From an uncultured Clostridiaceae bacterium (GTDB lineage: Bacteria; Bacillota; Clostridia; TANB77; CAG-508), in contig CATXTS010000033.1 in the NCBI GenBank assembly GCA_958402495.1, positions 1 to 16,124 of the forward strand: a stretch of 16,124 nt of DNA, given 5' to 3'. The notes beneath the pieces are model-generated. The model was given only the letters and a program-made list of their open reading frames with translations. It had not been told where the DNA came from and did no database searches. This document shows positions 9,091 through 14,134 of this stretch, piece by piece. Within the stretch, counting starts at the first letter, position 1. Each line of letters opens with the position of its first letter. A program made the position numbers and the translations under genes.

Positions 9091-9138
9091 TGTCCACAGG
9101 GACCAGGTCCCAATGGACAGTTTTGTCCATTGGGGACA
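9091..9138 (-). repeat. Palindromic repeat A (REP-like), left flank of the RAYT gene
   Basis: A 48-bp element that, read on the minus strand, aligns without gaps to repeat B. It consists of three 13-nt blocks of the form GTCCC-NN-TGGACA in the order plus, minus, plus. On the plus strand CCCAATGGACA (9109-9119) and TGTCCATTGGG (9124-9134) form an 11-bp stem with a GTTT loop, extendable by GAC/GTC past a 1-nt bulge. The competing pairing joins 9091-9104 with 9106-9119. It starts at the base right after the TAG stop of the GH15 gene. Confidence 0.9.
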
Positions 9139-9155
9139 GAGATGAAAAATTATAT

Positions 9156-9195
9156 AAAAAAAACTATAGCATAAATCGTTGATTTATGCTATAGT
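9156..9195 (-). terminator. Perfect 15-bp hairpin upstream of the RAYT gene; terminator-like on the minus strand
   Basis: ACTATAGCATAAATC (9163-9177) and its exact complement (9181-9195) surround a 3-nt loop. On the minus strand the stem is followed by a run of about eight T (the A-run at 9156-9163), the form of an intrinsic terminator. On the plus strand no T tract follows, so it should not stop GH15 transcription. No minus-strand gene lies to its right that would need it; it could stop antisense transcripts or act as a 5' UTR structure for the transposase mRNA. Confidence 0.5.
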
Positions 9196-9245
9196 CATAT
9201 ACATGAGGATTACAAAGTGTATAAAGAGGGGCAATTTATAATGGA

Positions 9246-9263
9246 AAGGAAGGAATTAAATTG
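9246..9263 (+). promoter_or_regulatory. Ribosome binding site that fixes a TTG start
   Basis: AAGGAAGGA (9246-9254) ends 6 nt before TTG 9261. No in-frame ATG lies nearby upstream, and the protein read from this TTG begins MPRAGRLKSR, the usual start of RAYT proteins. The non-ATG start and an overlapping short reading frame (9241-9282) suggest low expression. Confidence 0.75.
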
Positions 9264-10049
9264 CCAAGAGCAGGAAGATTGAAAAGTCGTACGCGTGTAT
9301 ATCATGTTATATTAAGAGGAAATAATCGTGAGGGAATTTTTGAAAAAGATAAAGATAAGAAAAAGCTTCTACAAATTTTGAAAATAACGAAAAAGAAATA
9401 TGGTTATGCGTTATTTGCTTATGTCATAATGGATAATCATATGCATCTATTAATAGATGCAAAGAAGGAAAATATTTCTATGCTTATGCAAAGCATAGCG
9501 GTCCGTTATGCTAGATATTTTAATGAAGAATATGAAAGAGTAGGCCATGTATTTGAAAATCGTTATAAAAGTTATGCTGTTGAAACACTTTCTTATTTAA
9601 AAGATGTCTTGAGGTATATACATTATAATCCACAAAAGGCTAAAATAGATAGGTATAGTAGTTACTCATGGAGTAGTTACGGGGAATATTTAGCAGAAAA
9701 AAGTGATTTTGTAGATACAGACTTCATATTAAAGGTGTTTGATGTAAATAAAGAAAAAGCTAAGAAGTATTTTGAAATTTATCATTCTTTTCAAAGAGAA
9801 GATAGAGAAGAAAATAGTGAAATACAAATAGAAAAAGATGAAAAATTAAAACGAGTATCAGATGTAGATGCTAAAAAAATCATAGAAAGTAGATTAGGAA
9901 AAGAAAGAATAGAGAATATGTCTATGTATAATGCTAAAAACAGAAAAATATGGCTTCAAAAGCTAAAAAGTGAAGGTTTATCCTATACACAAATAGCACG
10001 TATACTAGGCATACATAGAAAAACTGTAGAAAGAGCAATGAAATCATAA
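9261..10049 (+). CDS. REP-associated tyrosine transposase (RAYT, Y1 HUH family) with C-terminal helix-turn-helix
   Basis: This is a single-strand DNA transposase-like enzyme related to IS200/IS605 TnpA. RAYTs bind and cut REP hairpins and are usually immobile, domesticated relatives. The 262 residues begin YHVILRGNN (about 14-22). The HUH motif is H60-M61-H62 (DNHMHLLI). The GHVFENRYKS motif is at 95-104, and RYIHYNP contains Y119, the likely nucleophile by alignment with the RAYT pattern. After a charged spacer (about 170-200) the C-terminus carries a helix-turn-helix, YTQIARILGIHRKTVERA (about 242-259), not found in short enterobacterial RAYTs. TTG start, see the ribosome site entry. All catalytic residues are intact and there is no frameshift. 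The gene is bracketed by two copies of the 48-bp palindrome in opposite orientation, and its TAA stop forms the edge of a 13-mer shared with repeat C. Confidence 0.92.
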   Translation: MPRAGRLKSRTRVYHVILRGNNREGIFEKDKDKKKLLQILKITKKKYGYALFAYVIMDNHMHLLIDAKKENISMLMQSIAVRYARYFNEEYERVGHVFENRYKSYAVETLSYLKDVLRYIHYNPQKAKIDRYSSYSWSSYGEYLAEKSDFVDTDFILKVFDVNKEKAKKYFEIYHSFQREDREENSEIQIEKDEKLKRVSDVDAKKIIESRLGKERIENMSMYNAKNRKIWLQKLKSEGLSYTQIARILGIHRKTVERAMKS

Positions 10050-10053
10050 GCTG

Positions 10054-10101
10054 TGTCCCCTGTGGACAAAAGTGTCCATTGGGACCAGGTCCAGATGGAC
10101 A
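10054..10101 (+). repeat. Palindromic repeat B (REP-like), right flank of the RAYT gene
   Basis: A 48-bp copy in direct orientation: blocks GTCCCCTGTGGACA, TGTCCATTGGGACC and GGTCCAGATGGACA, with an AAAG spacer between the first two and a single A between the last two. TGGACA (10063-10068) can pair with TGTCCA (10073-10078), or the latter with TGGACA (10096-10101). It begins 4 nt after the RAYT stop and fills 48 of the 66 bp between the transposase and radA, ending just before the radA ribosome site. The sequence TAAGCTGTGTCCC (from 10047) is shared with repeat C. Confidence 0.9.
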
Positions 10102-10115
10102 AATAGGAGGTATAG

Positions 10116-11486
10116 ATGGCTAAAACAAAAACAATTTTTGTGTGTAATGGTTGTGGGTATGAGTCTACTAAATGGCTTGGCAAGTGCCCTGCCTGCAATG
10201 AGTGGAATAGTTTTTATGAGGAGAAGGTTATTAAGACGTCAGATGGTGCTTTTTTAGAGGATAAAAAAACAAAATCTATAAGACCTACACTTCTAAATCA
10301 AATTGAAGGAAAAGAAGCTTCTAGAACATCGACAGGTCTTGGAGAATTAGATAGAGTATTAGGTGGTGGTCTAGTAAAAGGGTCTCTTGTCTTACTAGGT
10401 GGGGAGCCTGGTATTGGCAAGTCTACTTTGATTTTACAGATTTGTGATAAGATTAAAGGAGATGGTAAGGTTTTATATGTTTCTGGTGAAGAGTCTGCAG
10501 AGCAAATTAAAATGAGAGCAGATCGTTTGGCTATTCATAATGAGGATATTTTATTTTTAGGGGAGACAGACATAGATGTGATTAGTCAAAGCATTCAGGA
10601 AGTACAACCTAAATTAGTAATTATCGATTCTATACAAACCATGTATAGTGATGAAATTTCATCAGCAGCAGGAACTGTAAGTCAAGTAAGAGAAATTACT
10701 GCTAGAATTATGAAAATCTGTAAGTCACAAGCAATTACCACCATTATTATCGGTCATGTTACTAAAGAAGGCAATATTGCAGGACCTAGAGTTTTAGAAC
10801 ATATGGTGGATACGGTTTTGTATTTGGAAGGAGAACGTTATTTTTCTTATCGTATTTTAAGAGGTGTGAAGAATCGTTTTGGCTCTACAAATGAAGTGGG
10901 AATGTTTGAAATGCAAAATGAAGGCATGGTGGAAATTACTAACCCTTCTTCTATTCTTATTTCTGAGAGAGAAGATAACCCTTCTGGTTCTGTTATTGTA
11001 GCTAGTATGGAAGGAACAAGACCATTATTAATTGAATTACAAGCGCTAACAACACCAACCGTATTTGGTTTACCTAGAAGAACAGCAAATGGTATTGATT
11101 ATAATCGTTTAACCGTATTAATGGCTGTATTAGAAAAAAAAGCGGGGCTATCTTTAGGTGCGCAAGATGTGTATTTAAATGTGGTAAGTGGTATTAAAAT
11201 TATAGAACCAGCGGTAGATTTAGGAATTGTAATGGCGGTTATATCTAGTTTTAAAAATATCAGTGTTCCTAAAACAGTGGTAGCTATAGGAGAAGTAGGA
11301 TTAACAGGAGAAATACGAACCATAAATCTGATGGAGAAAAGATTAAAAGAAGCTGAGAAATTAGGATTTAAAACTTGCTTGATACCAGAAAATAACAAAA
11401 AACTATTGAAAGATAGTTATAAATTAGATATAATAGGTGTGAAAAATATAGAGGATGTTATGAAATACTTTCAGGCAAGGAGATGA
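10116..11486 (+). CDS. radA: DNA repair protein RadA/Sms
   Basis: RadA is a RecA-like, hexameric ATP-dependent DNA helicase/branch-migration factor that works with RecA in recombination repair. The 456-residue protein has all hallmarks: an N-terminal C4 zinc finger (C10, C13, C24, C27), Walker A GEPGIGKS (96-103), Walker B LVIIDS with D171, the RadA-specific KNRFG motif (252-256), and a C-terminal Lon-protease-like domain (about 300-456). The ribosome site AGGAGG (10105-10110) lies 5 nt before ATG 10116. It overlaps disA by 4 bp, matching the conserved Firmicute radA-disA pair. Repeat B occupies its immediate upstream region, so no clear promoter is seen next to the gene. Confidence 0.97.
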   Translation: MAKTKTIFVCNGCGYESTKWLGKCPACNEWNSFYEEKVIKTSDGAFLEDKKTKSIRPTLLNQIEGKEASRTSTGLGELDRVLGGGLVKGSLVLLGGEPGIGKSTLILQICDKIKGDGKVLYVSGEESAEQIKMRADRLAIHNEDILFLGETDIDVISQSIQEVQPKLVIIDSIQTMYSDEISSAAGTVSQVREITARIMKICKSQAITTIIIGHVTKEGNIAGPRVLEHMVDTVLYLEGERYFSYRILRGVKNRFGSTNEVGMFEMQNEGMVEITNPSSILISEREDNPSGSVIVASMEGTRPLLIELQALTTPTVFGLPRRTANGIDYNRLTVLMAVLEKKAGLSLGAQDVYLNVVSGIKIIEPAVDLGIVMAVISSFKNISVPKTVVAIGEVGLTGEIRTINLMEKRLKEAEKLGFKTCLIPENNKKLLKDSYKLDIIGVKNIEDVMKYFQARR

Positions 11487-12571
11487 GTAGAGTTTTGACA
11501 ACATATAAGAATAATTCTATTACAGAAGTATTGAAATTAATTGCCCCAGGAACGCCCATTCGTAATGGATTGGAAAATATTTTAAAAGCAAAAACAGGTG
11601 CATTAATTGTAATAGGAGATAGTAAAGAAGTATTGGATTTAGTAGATGGTGGCTTTAGCTTAAATGTAGATTATACATCTTCTAGGTTATATGAATTAGC
11701 CAAAATGGATGGAGCGATTATCTTAAGTGGTGATTTTAAGAAAATTTTATATGCCAATACCCAATTAATACCATCATCTGAAATTACCACAACAGAGACA
11801 GGAACTAGACACAGAACAGCAGAACGTACAGCTAAACAGACAGGAGAAATTGTGGTTAGTATTTCTCAAAGAAGGAATATTATTACGGTATTTAAAGGCT
11901 ATGAACGTTATGTATTAGAAGATACAGAACGTGTACTTTCAAAGGCTAACCAAGCTTTGCAAACAGTAGAAAAATATAAAAAGGTCTTTGACAGTAAATT
12001 AAGTTTACTAAATGAATATGAATTTAATGATATTGTTACTCTAGAGAATGTGATTACTTCTATTCAAAGAGCGGAGATGGTGATGAAGATTGTAGATGAA
12101 GTACAACGTGCTATTTTTGAATTAGGAGAAGAGGGACGTTTGTTAGAAATGCAATTAGAAGAATTAGTAGGTGGTATGGAAAAAGAAGAATTACTTATTA
12201 TTAAAGATTACATTGCACCAGGCAAAAAACGTACTTCTGAAAAAGTACTAAAAGAAATTGAAAGCTTATCTCATGAGGACTTGATGAAATCACAAATAGT
12301 GGCTAGATTGTTAGGCTATGAAGATTTTGATAATTATGACGAAGTAGGTGTATACACCAGAGGCTATCGTATTTTAACAAAGATACCAAGAATGCCAAGC
12401 AATATCGTTGATAACTTAGTTCGTTCTTTTAAATCATTCCAACATATTTTAGCAGCCGATATTCCAGCGTTAGATGATGTAGAAGGAATTGGTGAAGTAA
12501 GAGCAAGAACCATCAAACAATCTTTAAGGAGAATGCAGGAGCAATTTGTATTTGATAATTTGATGTTATAA
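11483..12571 (+). CDS. disA: DNA integrity scanning protein DisA, diadenylate cyclase
   Basis: DisA makes cyclic di-AMP from two ATP and scans DNA, pausing at branched or damaged structures. The 362-residue protein has the N-terminal DAC domain with the DGA motif (76-78) and the RHR motif in GTRHRTAER (R109-H110-R111), a central helical domain, and a C-terminal helix-hairpin-helix DNA-binding segment (DDVEGIGEVRARTIKQSL, about 330-347). Length and domain order are normal. The start ATG overlaps the radA stop (ATGA). The ribosome site AAGGAG (11477-11482) touches the ATG with no spacer, which is unusual; either re-initiation after radA termination or the in-frame TTG at 11495 (12-nt spacing) could be the real start. 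RadA is known in other species to modulate DisA, which fits the tight coupling. Confidence 0.96.
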   Translation: MSRVLTTYKNNSITEVLKLIAPGTPIRNGLENILKAKTGALIVIGDSKEVLDLVDGGFSLNVDYTSSRLYELAKMDGAIILSGDFKKILYANTQLIPSSEITTTETGTRHRTAERTAKQTGEIVVSISQRRNIITVFKGYERYVLEDTERVLSKANQALQTVEKYKKVFDSKLSLLNEYEFNDIVTLENVITSIQRAEMVMKIVDEVQRAIFELGEEGRLLEMQLEELVGGMEKEELLIIKDYIAPGKKRTSEKVLKEIESLSHEDLMKSQIVARLLGYEDFDNYDEVGVYTRGYRILTKIPRMPSNIVDNLVRSFKSFQHILAADIPALDDVEGIGEVRARTIKQSLRRMQEQFVFDNLML

Positions 12572-12626
12572 AATAAAAAGGTGATAAAACTGAAATCAAA
12601 AATAAAAAAGGAAGAGGAAAAGAAAA

Positions 12627-13433
12627 ATGGAAAAAACAAAAAAAGATAAAATCATAATGGTGGTAGCCATTATAGTAGGAATTGCTATATTAGCAGGACT
12701 AGCGTATACAAGCTATGGGATTTACCGTAAATTTACATGGAAAGTACAAAATCCAGTGGCTACAATAGAAATACAAGACTATGGAACTATCAAAGTAGAA
12801 TTATATCCAGACCAAGCGCCAAATACTGTAGCAAACTTTATACGTTTAGCAAACAGAGGCTTTTATAATGGATTAACTTTTCATAGAACTATGCCAGATT
12901 TTATGATACAAGGTGGCGATAAAAAAGGAGATGGTACAGGAGTACCTACTTTAAGTGATATAAAAGACGATGGAAGTAGTACACAAACGTATGCTATTGA
13001 AGGAGAATTTATAGCGAATCACTATTACAAAAATACGATAAAGATGGAAAGAGGCGTTATTGCGATGGCTCGTTCTGATTATAGTAGCATTAGTTCTTCT
13101 TTAACAGAAGAAGGGTATAATTCAGCAGGTTCCCAATTTTTTATTATGCAAGCAGACAATGAGAATTTAAAAGGTATGTATGCAGGATTTGGAAAAGTAA
13201 TAGAAGGTATGGATATCGTAGACAAAATTGCAAATGTAGAAGTAGTCACTAGAGATGAGAATGCTACAGAAGGACTAAATAAACCAGTCAATCCACCAGT
13301 AATGACTTCTATATCTGTAGAAACCTATGGAATTGATTATGGGGAACCAAAAACAGTAGAACCATTTAACTATTATGATTGGTTGATGAAATACTATGGT
13401 TCTAGTCTAAATGGCATGACTAGTGGAGAATAA
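12627..13433 (+). CDS. Membrane-anchored cyclophilin-type peptidyl-prolyl isomerase
   Basis: This enzyme catalyses cis-trans isomerisation of proline peptide bonds and acts as a folding helper. Of 268 residues, about 9-31 form one hydrophobic segment after a lysine-rich start. There is no lipobox cysteine, so it is probably an N-terminal anchor with the catalytic domain outside the membrane. The cyclophilin domain (about 45-235) shows NTVANFIRLANRGFYNG, the active-site FHRTMPDFMIQGGD, GSQFFIMQAD, and AGFGKVIEGMDIVDKI. A short Ser-rich insertion (SDYSSISSSLTEEGYNSA) precedes GSQFF. The ribosome site is the GGAAGAGG run before ATG 12627. It starts 55 bp after disA and is probably in the same operon. 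Confidence 0.93.
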   Translation: MEKTKKDKIIMVVAIIVGIAILAGLAYTSYGIYRKFTWKVQNPVATIEIQDYGTIKVELYPDQAPNTVANFIRLANRGFYNGLTFHRTMPDFMIQGGDKKGDGTGVPTLSDIKDDGSSTQTYAIEGEFIANHYYKNTIKMERGVIAMARSDYSSISSSLTEEGYNSAGSQFFIMQADNENLKGMYAGFGKVIEGMDIVDKIANVEVVTRDENATEGLNKPVNPPVMTSISVETYGIDYGEPKTVEPFNYYDWLMKYYGSSLNGMTSGE

Positions 13434-13459
13434 AAGATAAGAAAAAAGAAGTGATAAAA

Positions 13460-13969
13460 ATGGAAGAAGAAAAATGTAAAAAAAGAAAAAGTTATATTAG
13501 TTGGGATGAATATTTCATGTCCATAGCGAAATTATCAGCTATGCGTAGTAAAGACCCATCTACACAAGTAGGAGCTTGTATTGTTAGTGAGGATAATCGT
13601 ATTTTATCTATTGGCTATAATGGAGCACCAAATGGCTTTAATGATGACTCTTTTCCATGGGGCAGAGAAGGTGAAACTTTGAATACAAAATATCCTTATG
13701 TATGTCATGCAGAACTAAATGCTATTTTAAATTATAGAGGAAGTCGAAAAGATTTAGAAAATGCAAAATTATATGTAGATTTATTTCCGTGTAACGAATG
13801 TGCAAAAATGATTATACAAGCAGGTATTAAGCAAGTAATTTATTTATGTGATAAATATGCAGATACAGAAAATAACATAGCTTCTAGAAAATTATTTGAT
13901 GAATGCAAAGTAAACTATCAAAAATTAACATTAAAAGAAGAAAGAGAAATAAAAATACATTTAAAATAA
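13460..13969 (+). CDS. dCMP deaminase (ComEB-type)
   Basis: This zinc enzyme converts dCMP to dUMP, feeding dTMP synthesis. The protein has 169 residues from ATG 13460. The cytidine/deoxycytidylate deaminase zinc site is complete: H83-A-E85 in CHAELNAI, and C111/C114 in PCNEC. Upstream the nucleotide-binding stretch SKDPSTQVGACIV and IGYNGAPNGF is typical of dCMP deaminases rather than cytidine deaminases. The AAGTGAT ribosome site lies just upstream of ATG 13460 and overlaps the alternative GTG at 13451, so 13460 is chosen. It ends the radA operon, 26 bp after the cyclophilin stop, and is followed by a terminator. Confidence 0.94.
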   Translation: MEEEKCKKRKSYISWDEYFMSIAKLSAMRSKDPSTQVGACIVSEDNRILSIGYNGAPNGFNDDSFPWGREGETLNTKYPYVCHAELNAILNYRGSRKDLENAKLYVDLFPCNECAKMIIQAGIKQVIYLCDKYADTENNIASRKLFDECKVNYQKLTLKEEREIKIHLK

Positions 13970-14042
13970 CAGTTAAGAAGGAAGAAGTAAAAAAGACTAA
14001 GATATAAAGAGTCAAATAGAAAATAAAAACGAAGAAAGAAAA

Positions 14043-14081
14043 AGAGAGCAAATCTAAGAAAATAGAATTGCTCTCTCTTTT
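14043..14081. terminator. Bidirectional intrinsic terminator between dCMP deaminase and mutS2
   Basis: AGAGAGCAA (14043-14051) and TTGCTCTCT (14068-14076) form a 9-bp stem with a 16-nt loop. CTTTT follows on the plus strand. On the minus strand the stem runs into a longer T-rich stretch, the complement of the A-rich sequence at about 14025-14042. It lies between two converging genes and can serve both. The rest of the 165-bp gap (13970-14134) holds A-rich sequence and repeat C. Confidence 0.7.
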
Positions 14082-14087
14082 AAGCTG

Positions 14088-14134
14088 TGTCCCTGTGGAC
14101 AAAACTGTCCATATGTACCTGGTCCCAATGGACA
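14088..14134 (+). repeat. Palindromic repeat C (REP-like), at the mutS2 3' end
   Basis: A 47-bp third copy, one C shorter than A and B, with the same three-block plan: blocks at 14089-14101, 14106-14118 and 14120-14134. In the middle block GGGACC is changed to TGTACC, which weakens one arm pairing. It ends at the base next to the mutS2 stop codon (CTA at 14135-14137, TAG on the minus strand). TAAGCTGTGTCCC at its left edge is shared with repeat B. It lies about 4 kb from the transposase, so it is a dispersed copy. Confidence 0.88.

Noticed and set aside
8970..9182. Plus-strand 70-codon frame overlapping the GH15 end and repeat A
   Set aside because: It overlaps conserved GH15 sequence in another frame and then reads through the palindromic repeat; no ribosome site or recognisable product.
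9091..10101. Complete insertion sequence with terminal inverted repeats
   Set aside because: The outer repeats resemble IS ends, but a same-type copy also stands alone at 14088-14134, the protein is a RAYT rather than a DDE transposase, and no target-site duplication is seen; a REPtron fits better.
10072..10257. Plus-strand 61-codon frame starting in repeat B
   Set aside because: It overlaps the radA zinc-finger region in another frame and starts inside the repeat.
11483..11486. TGA read as tryptophan (alternative code)
   Set aside because: RadA ends at the expected place at this TGA and the tryptophans I checked in the window are TGG, so the standard bacterial code fits.
12590..12649. Short CTG-started frame of 19 codons after an AAGGTGAT ribosome-site-like sequence
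   Set aside because: CTG starts are rare, the peptide is low-complexity lysine-rich, and the frame overlaps the cyclophilin start; AT-rich sequence explains it.
9055..14134. CRISPR array
   Set aside because: The repeats are few, palindromic, in both orientations and separated by genes rather than by uniform spacers; no cas genes.
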